Positions 39,300 through 48,946 of a stretch of 64,000 bases of DNA are shown here, piece by piece (position 1 is the stretch's first letter; each line of letters starts with the position of its first letter). The notes beneath the pieces are model-generated. The model made no database searches. It saw only the letters and a list, made by a program, of their open reading frames with translations, and had not been told where the DNA came from. The DNA lies in the NCBI GenBank assembly GCA_964035575.1, contig OZ037846.1, forward strand, positions 1,267,501 to 1,331,500, written 5' to 3'. Source of the stretch: Rhynchopus sp. YZ270_cl-10. Its lineage: Eukaryota; Euglenozoa; Diplonemea; Diplonemida; Diplonemidae. Position numbers and translations under genes: made by a program.

Positions 39300-39945
39300 C
39301 CTGCCCAAGAGGGCGTTTTGTTGCATTTCCGAGCCAATCCCGGCTTGTGGTGGGGCATATTTGGAAAAATGGACAAAAATTTAGTGACTTAAATTTTCGC
39401 AAAATATGAACCCATACTCGTAAACAAGGGTCATTTTCAGGAAAATTCGGAAAATTCCGACATTTGGAAGCAATTTTCCCCCTGAAAAAAACAGTGGGTT
39501 TTCAGCTCCAAAACATACTGCGATTGGAATTTCCGGAATCCGCCCGCGCTGTGGTGGGGTCACTTTGCCGAAATGGCCAAATTCTTGGTTTTGGTCAAAA
39601 TCCATGTAGGGTAAAGAGGGCCAAGGTAAATCCCACAACCAAATTTTCTCTCCCTGATCCTGACGTCTTGCAACATGAAAATGCCCGAAAACACCGGCAT
39701 TTGCATTTCCGGAATCCGTGCGTTGTGTGGTGGGGTCAATTTTCCGAAATGGACAAGTTCTTGGTTTTGGTCAAAATCCGTCAGTGTAAGGTAAAGGGGG
39801 CAAGTGTTTGCCTGTAGAAACTGGTAGGGAACAAGAAGCGCCGCAGGCGCACGGTACCCAACTTTTTTTTTTTGTACCTTTTCTCCACTTTCTTTTGATT
39901 GCACGAGTTGATTGCTCTCCACGGTGGGGTCATATGTGTCCAAAA
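39300..39945 (+). repeat. Diverged repeat J units and a repeat K copy
   Basis: Three diverged J-like units carry GTGGTGGGGTCA and TCCGAAATGGACAA. They are followed at 39835 by repeat K: GCGCCGCAGGCGCACGGTAC, a T-run, TTTCTTTTGATTGCACGAG and CTCCACGGTGGGGTCATATG. K copies also lie at 11743, 47430 (-), 52742 and 54736. Confidence 0.6.
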
Positions 39946-40414
39946 ACACTCTAAGGTACTATTATTCTGAAATAAGATTCAATGGTTTCTTAAGGAATCC
40001 TCATATCGTGATATCTCTGAAAACCCTCGAAAACGAACCCCGCCGGAGGCGGCTTTTTTTTATACACATGTGCGCAAAAATACTTTTTTCTTGCTTATTT
40101 CGCACATTTGGGAGCACGGGACCCCAACATTTTTTTCCCTGGTCACTTTTTCCCAGACAGAAGTGCCCTACCTACCTTCCCCCTTAGGCGAAAAAAAAGT
40201 GCGGCAACCGGGAAAATTGGTCGGTAAAAAAAGTGCGGCATTTCCAAAATCTCAAATCCTAAAATCGAAACTCAGATTTAGGAAATAGCCTGTTCAGTGT
40301 AACACATTTTTTTTTTTTTTTTCACCTTTTTGTTTTCCGGCTTTGAGCGCACAAGCAAAATACCCGATAATCCTTTTTCAGGTATTTTTTTTTTGCATAC
40401 TGTGAATAGGAGAT

Positions 40415-40521
40415 CCACCTGATTTTTACCCCGCGGATAGGGCCGGATATGTCCGGATAGGGCGAGCATAGACCGGATAGGGCCAAAAGCCGGTTTCTTT
40501 TTTAGGGGTAAAATCAGGTGG
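40415..40521. mobile_element. Foldback element, CCACCTGATTTT ends
   Basis: CCACCTGATTTTTACCCC on the left and GGGGTAAAATCAGGTGG on the right, 107 bp in all. Same family as 58064-58171, which has a clean 5-bp duplication. Internal GGATAGGGCC units are partly repeated. No exact duplication is visible here. Confidence 0.65.
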
Positions 40522-41104
40522 GAAAACCCATAAATATTATCTCCTCTTCCCTGCAAAGAACAGGCCAAAAACCCCACCAAATCTCAACCCCCTTATCTCT
40601 TATTCGCCCCCTTCCCAGTATTCACAATATTGTCCTTTTCCTACTTTACATAAAACAATTTGTCTTTTCCCTTTTTGCGTGTTTCATATGGTAACACATA
40701 CCTCTTCAGAGGGGACAAACCCAAGGGGTGACCAGAATGTGCTTTATGCCTTATTCTCATTCAGAGCATTGGTTTGTCCCCAAGAGAGAGTCGGGTTTTC
40801 GTCTCGGATGACTCCCACGTAGTGTTAGCAAACCTGCGTGACAGAGCTGTCGGGGCTTCAGCGTTTTCCACCCCCCTTCTCCCCCCCAATATAGTTTTGG
40901 CTTGGTGCTTGGAAATAGGCCCAATTCCTTCGTGGAAGCAACAAGAATCTTCATTATCTTCATTACATCCTGAAGGCAAATTAAAAATAAATAAAATACA
41001 AAACAGTTGGAAAAGAGGAAATATAATCGATGGAAGGTGCCTGCAAAAGGGGGGGGGTTTTTTTTTATACCCTACAAAAGCAGAGCTTGAAAGGAGAAAT
41101 AGTT

Positions 41105-41212
41105 CTTCAAGATACGGTCGCCAATCATCTCCCCTCTAACAGGGTTGGGTAATTGAGCAATCAACGGAAAAAAAAAGTCTTTTTTATTTTCCTATCAGAG
41201 TTACTATTTTTC
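41105..41212 (+). repeat. Dispersed repeat R, uninterrupted copy
   Basis: Contains GATACGGTCGCCAATCATC, AACAGGGTTGGGTAATTGAG and an intact CCTATCAGAGTTACTATTT, the empty site for the element inserted in the copy at 44955. Confidence 0.75.
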
Positions 41213-41459
41213 GTTTTAGTCGTTTTTAGTATTTTTGTGGTGCTCACTCTCACTCATACGGATGGGGGAAAAAGCAACAGATTTTTTTTTGCGGATAAAC
41301 GAAAGTTTTTTTTCTCTCTTTTCCTTCTTCTGATTCCCTCTTCATATCTTTGACGGCAGATTCCATTTCAAGGTGAACCCAAGCAAGGCAAGGCTTGGGT
41401 TATCTTTATATAACATACTATGCACACGCCCCGAGGGGGGCAAAATACCTCCTGAATAA

Positions 41460-41590
41460 ATAAATACTCCAGACTGAGTCCAGGCTGAGTCTGGACTGAC
41501 TCACTCAGCCTGGACTCACCCCGGGTAAATATAACTCAGCCTGGACTCAGCCAAAACTCAGGCTGAGTCGGCCCGACTCGGCTGTTCTAT
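41460..41590. repeat. Cluster of CTGAGTCC palindromes
   Basis: CTGAGTCCAGGCTGAGTC and its complements (CTCAGCCTGGACTC) occur about six times in both orientations, flanked by TATATAACATA and its near-complement TATGTTATATG. Probably the ends of a small palindromic element. Confidence 0.45.
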
Positions 41591-41944
41591 GTTATATGTT
41601 ATACTTTTTTCATTTTGTTCACTTTGCTATCATAACCACAACAAACATAAAAAAAAAAAAAAAGCAAGGGTACTTTTTTAGCACCCTCTGTACCTTCTTT
41701 TCATGAGAAAAAGAATGTAAATTTATATGAAACACTACTTTTCTATATTTTTTTTGGACTAGATCTATCTTCTCGCTAACTAAACCTTTCCCTTTTCCTT
41801 TTCCTTCTCCTTTCCTTCTTGTTGTGCTCGGAGAACCTGATTGCCTGCGCCCACAAGAGGCATGTGCACTTTTCAACTTCTCTTTGTTGTTCGACTACGA
41901 GATGACTAGGTTCATCTTCTTTTTTTTTTTTTTTTGTGTTTTTC

Positions 41945-42020
41945 ATGGTGGTTTTTGCAGGGTACTTTTGTGCTTTCATCCATGGCTGGCATCGTGCGTG
42001 GGTCAGTCGGAGGTGCCTGC
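41945..42020 (+). repeat. Dispersed repeat L
   Basis: TTTGTGCTTTCATCC, ATGGCTGGCATCGTG and GGGTCAGTCGGAGGTGCCTG also appear at 51650-51715 inside the second intron of the cyclin gene; a weak copy is near 34299-34345. Confidence 0.65.
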
Positions 42021-42307
42021 ATCAACAACTACAGTTTTTTTTTTTTTGTCGGGTTACGGTGTCATAGTCAGCCGCCTCCCGCAATCCCTAATCTCAGCGT
42101 CAAAAAAGCACGAATGTCTGTGAACCCTGCTGCCCCAGACAGCGTGGTTCTCAGGTGTTTGTTCTAACTGATGTGGTTTTGATTTTATTTTATTTTTGTC
42201 ATTTTTTTTTTTTTTTCGTGTCTACATCCCAAGAGGATTCTTTGCACAGTCCACTTCAAATACACTCTTCTTTATTGAAACACCCCTCCCCTTTTTGCAG
42301 TTTTCAT

Positions 42308-42927
42308 ATGGGTCGATGCGTAAAACCCCCCCTCCCCTAAATTTCACTACGATTTTTGAGGTTTTACCAGAAATCAGTGCCGAAAACTGCCCAGAACCAC
42401 CCCCAAAACCATTTTCAGGCGGGTTTTGGGGCTTTTGGGAAAAAATATACTTATTTTGACCCATTTTGGGGTATTTTTGCGTGTTTTTGGGCTATTTTTA
42501 CTCCCTACCCCCAGAACAGATAGACACATAAAGAATGCCCAGAGTTGGACTCAACAGCTACCTTGATGGTGTCCAGGAATGTGTGAGGAGCACGATCCTG
42601 TCCCTCAAGACGAAGAAGAGATGACAGAGGCCCTTCACCGCATGGCTAAGAGAACGCGGTCTTTTATTTCTTCAGTTTCCTCAGTTTCACATACAACGTG
42701 TAAAACCTGTGGTAAGACGGGCCACAATACACCTACATGTCCAAAAAAGCGTCGCACATCATAAAAAAGACCCCAAAACACCCCCCCAGGGTCCCCAGGC
42801 CCCCCAGACCCCCCAAACACCCCTTGTACATGCACCTCGACCTCTCATAGCCTCCCAACAGAAATAAAAAAAAATCAAAAATCGTAGTGAAATTTAGGGG
42901 AGGGGGGGTTTTACGCATTCACCCATA
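42308..42927. mobile_element. Inverted-repeat element encoding a zinc-knuckle ORF
   Basis: Arms of about 50 bp: CATATGGGT, then ATGCGTAAAACCCCCCCTCC and CCTAAATTTCACTACGATT, repeated inverted at the right end. No clear target duplication. Between them is a small ORF with a CCHC knuckle (42579-42764). A 620-bp element is too short for a full transposase. Confidence 0.65.
42579..42764 (+). CDS. Small CCHC zinc-knuckle protein fragment (61 aa)
   Basis: A 61-residue frame from ATG to TAA, acidic at the start (EEHDPVPQDEEEM) and ending CKTCGKTGHNTPTCPKKRR. The pattern C-x2-C-x4-H-x4-C is a zinc knuckle, which binds single-stranded nucleic acid. Such knuckles close the transposases of several DNA transposons, including Mutator-like ones. 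Lying between inverted repeats, it is most simply the surviving C-terminal end of a transposase rather than a complete gene. Whether it is expressed is unknown. Confidence 0.5.
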   Translation: MCEEHDPVPQDEEEMTEALHRMAKRTRSFISSVSSVSHTTCKTCGKTGHNTPTCPKKRRTS

Positions 42928-42993
42928 TGAATCTCAAGTTTTCAAAAAATGCGCGGAGCTCACAAAAACGCGAAAACAAAGCGAGATCAATTA

Positions 42994-43413
42994 CAGTGGT
43001 TAAAGAAAGTTCCGCCTAAGAAAAGTGCCCGCCTAAGAAAAGTTCCGCCTAAAGTAATTTCCGCCATCGATTTCAATTCCGCCATTAGTTTAGGCGGGGA
43101 TTTATTTTATGCCCAAAAAAAATTTTTTTGAGGATTTTTTCCTAAGGATTCTGGGGGAGTTCTGCGTGAAATTGTGCCAAAACCAGAGCAAAACAGAGAG
43201 ATCCAACCATTTTGAGCTTTGTGTGTGATTTTATTTTTATGGAATGTTTTCTTTTCTTTTCATTTTTATTTTCTGGTCGAAAAAATCTCCTAAGGTGGGG
43301 GAAAAAATAAGTTACCCCCTTGCAAAAGTGTCCGCCTAAGAAAAGTTAAAGTAATTTCCGCCATCGATTTCAATTCCGCCATTAGTTTAGGCGTAAACTT
43401 TCTTTAACCACTG
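42994..43413. mobile_element. Tc1/mariner-like MITE (TA TSD)
   Basis: Ends CAGTGGTTAAAGAAAGTT and inverse AACTTTCTTTAACCACTG (allowing one base), flanked by TA (42992-42993 and 43414-43415). CAGT ends plus TA fit Tc1/mariner. Inside, a ~60-bp segment with GTAATTTCCGCCATCGATTT and CCGCCATTAGTTTAGGCG occurs twice in the same orientation near the two ends. 420 bp, no ORF. Confidence 0.8.
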
Positions 43414-43415
43414 TA

Positions 43416-44413
43416 TATTCAAAAAAATTTCACAAAGCATTGTATCACAAAAAGCACGGATTTCCACGCTCAAAATAGGTTTTCCGTGCTGCATACTTTA
43501 TACACCCCGGATACTCAATATGCACCGTATTCTTCAATAGGCGACCCCCAGTAAGATAAATGCCTGATTATTCAAAGAGCCTGACCCAAGCCTCTCTCGT
43601 CCGGTCGCGTACCATGGGTTTCTATTGATCCTGGTCGTTACCTGAGGAGTGGAGGCGGGAGTAGGACGTAGTAGCGGTATCCACGAAACTAGAGATCAGC
43701 GAGGAATCGGCTGCGTGGAGCTCGCACGAAAAACAAAGCGAGGTGTCTACACGTTGGCAATTATTTAATTTTTCAAAAAAAAGAGGCCTTTTTCGAGTGA
43801 ACTTTTTGGAAAGTGGAGATTGCACAACTGGCAACACAAACCGAGGGCAACTACGCTACTCCAAAAATTTACCAAAAAATGAAAAAGGCTGTCAGCCCAG
43901 AGTCGATGTACTCTGCCACACCTTGGGGGGAGGTGTGCGGGCTGTACCCCTGCTTTTTTTTTTCCCCTCCATCATCTTTTACTACAAGGGCGGCCTCTGA
44001 GCCGTAACCTACAAACAACCTCCTTGCGACAGCAAAGAAGTACCGGGAGTGTTCCGCACTCACGAGAAACTTATCGTGGCGAAGGGGGGGTTTTTTTTTT
44101 CATAAAAGTTGCTCTTAAGGGTTCAGGACGACTGACGTCTGTACCTTCCGTAGTACAAAAGGCTTCGGCCAAACATTGAATACAAACCCTAGGTTCCCCA
44201 AGTGGGTCCTTAGGTGATTGTCGATACAAACAACAACAAAAAATATATCAGCCTTTCCCAGGGTGTGCTTTTTGAGCTCGGAAAGCAGCAGGAGAGGGTT
44301 TTCCTGGAAAAAATCTTGCTGCTCACAAATCTCGAAAAAAACCCCCCCTCGAAATTGCACCTATTCAGAATCAGGGCTGGAAAGGCTTCAAAAAAACCTC
44401 TTTATGCTTATGT
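43416..44413. other. Intergenic region
   Basis: No gene seen. Repeat V (GTGGAGATTGCACAACTGGC ... AACTACGCTACTCCAAA) lies at 43812-43880, with copies at 61226-61290 and, shortened, at 4383-4427. Confidence 0.5.
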
Positions 44414-44457
44414 ACAGTGGAGCTCATTCTTGGGTGTCTACACTAATACAACTAAGT
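44414..44457 (+). repeat. Dispersed motif Q, copy
   Basis: AGTGGAGCTCATTCTTGGGT then GTCTACACTAATACAACTAA and GTT; it directly abuts the TA-flanked element at 44462, so the motif was a target or hitchhiker. Confidence 0.65.
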
Positions 44458-44461
44458 TATA

Positions 44462-44828
44462 CCGTAATCGTAAGAATTCTGGGGCGTAAAATTTTTGGGA
44501 CGTAAATATTCTGGGACGTAACAAAACTGGGACATTTTGGACTTTTTTAAACTTGGGACATTTTTACGTCCCAGAATTGTCTGTGTGACCTTCCCCCCTG
44601 CACTTCGGTGCAAACCCAAACATGTCCAACAAACAAAAAAAAATATACATACTTGGGCCGGTTATGATCCCTCCGCCAACCAGCCGCACCCCACCACCCA
44701 CACCCCAAAAAATTGACAAGTACCCGGAAAACCGCCCGAACAATTCTGGGACGTAACAAAACTGGGACAATTGGGGGAAAATCTGAAACTTGGGACATTT
44801 TTACGCCCCAGATTTTTTACGATTACGG
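44462..44828. mobile_element. TA-flanked element with CCGT ends
   Basis: Ends CCGTAATCGTAAGAATTCTG and inverse GATTTTTTACGATTACGG, flanked by TA (44460-44461 and 44829-44830). Inside are several repeats of CTGGGACGTAACAAAACTGG and TTGGGACATTTTTACG in both orientations. 367 bp, no ORF. Same TA|CCGT group as 510-805 and 59412-59512. Confidence 0.75.
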
Positions 44829-44954
44829 TATAAAAAAGAGAGAAGAAATATTTTTATGCTTCATTCACTCGAACAACCCCTCTCCCCTAAGAAGGAGCAC
44901 GGATGAACAACGCAACACCTTCCCTCTCACAAATGAGTATACATTTTTCTTTTT

Positions 44955-45083
44955 ATACCTACAAGCGTAGCTCAAAAGAGAAATAGTTCCTCAAGATACG
45001 GTCGCCAATCATCCCCTCCAACAGGGTAATTGAGCAATCAACGAAAAAAACCTTTTTTTTTTCCTTTTACTTACCCTATCAGA
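44955..45083 (+). repeat. Dispersed repeat R, interrupted copy
   Basis: Carries GATACGGTCGCCAATCATC and AACAGGGTAATTGAGCAATC, running to CCCTATCAGA at 45083. The expected continuation (GTTACTATTTTTC) is found after 48840, on the far side of the inserted element. Confidence 0.8.
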
Positions 45084-45535
45084 CATACTTGGACCGCCCG
45101 AAATATATTTCGGGCATTTCGGGCGAATTAGGGGCGGATTTCGGGCGATTTTGTGCGCCCGAAGTCGCCCGAAAACGCCCGAAGTCGCCCGAAATGCAGA
45201 TTTCGGGCGAATTCGGGCGCTTTTTCCTTAGTGAAAACCGACTAGGTAGGGTTCTACTCATTTTCGCAAAAAACTTTTTATATTTGGAAGTATTTGACAT
45301 ACAAGTATAACGGCCGTCACGACGGGGAAATTTTTTTTTTGTCGGGGAGGTCACGGCCGTGAAGAAAATCTGAAAAATTTAACGGCCGTGAAATTTTGCA
45401 TTGATCACGGCCGTGAAATATTTCCACGCTTTTTGCTTGTTTCTTCTTTTTCGTTCGTAGACAGGGCCAACCCCTTTCCCATCCCTCCCAAGTCATTCTT
45501 GGGGGGTAAAAGCAACATAAAAAGTGCAAAAAAAA

Positions 45536-45739
45536 AGTCGGCCCCACTGCGATCGGGAAGCTGACGACACGAATGAGCACTTATGGTGGTCCTGCCCTGC
45601 CTGCGATGCTATACGCTCAGATCCTAGTTTCCACTCCGTCACAACTGCTGACAGGTCGCCGTGGCCTAACTGTGTGTCGAACTGTGGAGTTATCCCTACT
45701 GCCCTGAAGGACAGTATTGATGCTACCTCCAGCGTCTGA
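45536..45739 (+). pseudogene. LINE-like C-terminal zinc-finger fragment
   Basis: The frame reads PHCDREADDTNEHLWWSCPA then CDAIRSDP and runs to a stop at 45739. The spacing C...HLWW.CP resembles the zinc-binding end of non-LTR retrotransposon polyproteins (zf-RVT-like, usually C..C...E...HL...C). No reverse transcriptase or endonuclease part is present, so it is a short 3' remnant, or a chance resemblance. Just downstream the phrase RINNLPVTPGE occurs twice (about 45785 and 46019), a small duplication. Confidence 0.35.
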
Positions 45740-46199
45740 TGGGGAGCATCCTCATACACCGGTTGTCTCTGAACAACAGCCTCCGTATCAACAATCTGCC
45801 AGTCACGCCTGGAGAAGTTTTTGGGGTGCCTCGGAGGTCTTTATACAATGCAATGTGTCCTAGTTTCGAGTACGAAACGTTTCTCCATGCATTGCACGGG
45901 AAACAATATGACAAAACAGGTGCAGGGTGGTTCCGTACTTATCATAGAACCTGGCACCTTGTGTGTCTCCCAAAGACCAAAAAAGCGTTGTGAAGTTTTG
46001 AAGGAAGGAAAAATAAAACGTATCAACAATCTGCCACTCACGCCTGGAGAACAGCTCAGCTGCAACCTTTGTTCCGCCCCCACTATGACTTCGACCGGAT
46101 TCCACTCTCACAGGAAATGGACTTATCCAAACCATCACCTGCGTGCCCTGCTGCGCTCCTGGCTCTCTTGGTCTCCCGCTGCCCGCTTACGTTTTCACC

Positions 46200-46690
46200 C
46201 TACTGTGAATTGTAGTTGGAGCGTGTGGCATTTCTGAGCACTTGTACGTGCTCCCGGTTCTTCAGAGTAGCATATTTCTCGTGTTTCAGCACTTGTAACC
46301 GGTTCTTGAGCAAAGTACTCTTCTCATATTTGATGGGCTTTCCGTTGTGGAACACACATCAATACTGTGAGACGAACCTCATCTGTGTTGAACCATTTGC
46401 GGTGTTCTTCAGCTTCCAGTGCAAAATCTTCCGACAGAATCAGCACACCATTGAACAACTATCCTCCGTCTTTTTTGTCGGAAAATAGACCGCATCACGT
46501 TCTGCACACCTCTGGATCTTCTTCGCTACGTTGGCGAGATACGCGCAGAGGGAGGGGTCCACCCTTTTGCTCCCGTGAACTTGTACTGTTTGCCCGATGT
46601 TTTCTTTGGCACAAGAGTGATGAACGGGGTTGAGTGAGTCCAAACACATCCTTCTCGGGCAAAGACTAATAATTGAGGTTGTGAGACGCT
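46200..46690 (-). other. Decayed protein-like sequence, minus strand
   Basis: Minus-strand stretches such as DFALEAEEHRKWFNTDEVRL and EKSTLLKNRLQVLKHEKYAT have protein-like composition but lie in different frames. The family is not recognised; probably a decayed gene carried by element E. Confidence 0.3.
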
Positions 46691-47817
46691 CAGGATGCTG
46701 CGAATTCAGTATGCAGAACTGAAAGGCAGTGTTGAAACCAGAAGATTACAGATGGTGGGTCAGATGCTGTGTCACTTACCCCATCAGGTAGATGAGAGCC
46801 AGCACCTTCAGAGCAGTGAACACAACACACCGTGGGTACAATACATGTGCCAAAAGGCAACAAGACCCTACAAGGAGTACCCAGTACCCAGCGCAGTTTT
46901 CTGTGCGATATCACTTAACCGGTCCTCTCCTGCCCTACCCTCCTTTTCTTCAGGTGGTGTGGCTAAATCCAGTACAAAAACAGCACAAAAGAAGTACAAA
47001 AGAAGTACAAAAATTACACTTTATTTTGGGGGTGTTTTCGCGAAAAATTATTTCCCTGTATAAACTTTTTGGGGGTCGGGGTCGGGGTCGGGGGGTCGGG
47101 GGAAATTTTTTTTTTTTTTGGCCTACAAAAAATTGGGGAATTTTTTTTTCTTCTTCGATTATTGGGAGTCCGTGCGTGCTGTGATGGGTCACTTTGCGTT
47201 GAGAAATGAGTATTTTTGACCTAAAATGCATGCATCAGTTTTTACAGGGCATTTTCAGGTTTAGTGTAAAATATGGTCAGTACTTGACCACTGAGGGTAA
47301 AGTGCAAAGTAAACGTGGGGCAGTTTGCATAGCTGCGAACTTTGCTGCATGTTGTGACCCCACCATTTTACGGACGGAGCTCGTAGAACCCAATGAGGAG
47401 TGAGAAAGAAGGATATGGCCAACGAAAAAAGTAGCGTACCGTGCGCTTGCGGCGCAAGATTGCAACCCACCCTTTCCCATGACATAGTTCAGCAGCACAA
47501 ATGTGCAAGTATAAGCGCAATTTTTTGAAATGTTGCGCACCTGGCTTCGCCAGAAACTTTCGTTCTAGCAAAATACTAGGTAAAATTTACGGAACTGACG
47601 ATAATTACCAACGACAGTGCCAATTTATGTCGACATTTTTCAGAAATGTTGCGTACCGTGGCTTCGCCAGGAACTTTTGGGCCATGACTTGGGGCGATTG
47701 GGAAAGTACGAATTGGTACCAAAAATAAAAAAAAACCCCTTTTTTTGGGTATACAAAAAAAATACAAAAGAAGTACAAAAATTACACTTTATTTTTGGAG
47801 TCAGCCACACCATCAGG

Positions 47818-47908
47818 GGTAAAAATCAGGTGGGTTGTGGGAATATAGGGGGAAATGGGTGGGGTTTGGTCTGTACATTCCTATCCGGGTAAAAATCAGG
47901 TGGGATGG
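47818..47908 (+). repeat. Pair of GGTAAAAATCAGGTGGG segments
   Basis: Two direct copies of the right end of the foldback family (40415, 58064) with AAATGGGTGGGGTTTGG between them, as in the middle of 58064-58171. Likely a rearranged or partial copy. Confidence 0.5.
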
Positions 47909-48905
47909 TTCTTGAGTGGCGCCTTTTCTCGTACTTCACTGTGTGTTCCTTCAAAGACTTGTACAAAAATTTCACGGCCGTTGTTTTTTTTTAACGGCCG
48001 TGAAATTTTTGTACATAAAAAGGGCGCTTTTTTTTCACGGCCGTTTTTTTTTATTTTTCACGGCAACGACGGCAGTGGGTCGAGCATTTTTTTTTCATTT
48101 CCGTGACGTCCGTTTTACTTGTATGATTTGATGTCAAATCTGTCAAAATAAGCAATAATCGAAAACTTTTGTACACCTGAGTGCACTTTGGAGGCCCGTG
48201 AGAGTCACCACCAAATCACGGGTTTTCTGACTATCATTTGCTTATTCCCACCCAAAACACACTATGAACCGGGTTTTCACTATTTTTTCGTATTTCAGGG
48301 AGAATTTTTGTGAATTTTTGGGTCACAGGGTGGTTCTGACCCATTCTGGGGGGTGTTTCGGGCCTGTAGTTGCTCAAGAGATGCCCACAAACGTGAAAAA
48401 TCGCCTTTTTACGTTTTTAGTAGTATTTTAGTGTAAATTGTTAGGGAAATCGGTTTTATACGTGGCTGCTAACAGAGCTGCACTCATATAAGTTGGGTTC
48501 TACTAGGAATTTTTGCTCAATTTTTTTTTCTTTGAACAAATTTTGTGCCAATCTTTCAAATAAAGCGTTAGATTTTTACACTGGTGGCATGCTTCCCAGC
48601 ACACATAAGATACTGGTTGTGCGCCCGAATTCGCCCGAATCTGCCCGAAATCGCCCGAATTCGCCCGAAATGTGCCCAAATTCGCCCGAAATGCGCCCGA
48701 ATTCGCCCGAATTACGTATAAATTCCCTTTAAAACGCCCGAAATATATTTCGGGCACATTTCGGGCGCTCGGGATCCGCGCCCGAAAAATTCGCCCGAAT
48801 TCGCCCGAAATATATTTCGGGCGGTCCAAGTATGATCAGAGTTACTATTTTTCCTTTCAAAATACAACCTTCACATACTCTCTTATGATTCCCCTCCCTC
48901 CAATC

Positions 48906-48907
48906 AG
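48906..48907 (+). promoter_or_regulatory. Predicted trans-splice acceptor AG
   Basis: CCCTCCCTCCAATCAG ends at 48907, 39 nt before the ATG, after a pyrimidine-rich stretch; no other AG lies between it and the start. Confidence 0.5.
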
Positions 48908-48946
48908 AAACACCCTCCCCTCCCCTCCCCTCCCCTTCACGTTATC

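Larger units (their letters stand above)
38557..42307. other. Intergenic, repeat-packed region
   Basis: No host gene recognised in 3.7 kb. Contents: short motif P at about 38637-38675 and a fuller one at 39002-39060; repeats J and K at 39300-39945; a foldback element (40415-40521); a small inverted pair GGGGACAAACC and GGTTTGTCCCC at about 40713-40782; repeat R (41105-41212); a cluster of CTGAGTCCAGG palindromes (41460-41590); and repeat L (41945-42020), which also occurs in a cyclin intron. Confidence 0.6.
45298..48125. mobile_element. Palindrome-array element E, nested in D (6-bp TSD ATTTGA)
   Basis: Ends CATACAAGTATAACGG and, inverted, CATACAAGTAAAACGG, flanked by exact ATTTGA (45292-45297 and 48126-48131). 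Like D, the ends start CATAC and contain palindromic units, here AACGGCCGTGAAATTT, in both orientations. The interior contains a LINE-like zinc-finger fragment (45536-45739), minus-strand decayed coding pieces (46200-46690), an inverted K repeat (47430-47465) and two foldback-type ends (47818-47908), so it has collected other insertions. Confidence 0.75.
45084..48834. mobile_element. Palindrome-array element D (6-bp TSD ATCAGA)
   Basis: A 3751-bp element with inverted ends CATACTTGGACCGCCCGAAA, flanked by exact ATCAGA (45078-45083 and 48835-48840). The interrupted repeat R gives independent proof of the insertion when compared with the uninterrupted copy at 41105-41212. Both ends are arrays of CGCCCGAA units in opposite orientations, including palindromes around CGAAATATATTTCG. 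A related element E is nested inside (45298-48125), leaving about 0.9 kb of D itself. No transposase of D is visible. Superfamily not assigned; 6-bp duplications occur in several unrelated groups. Confidence 0.8.
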
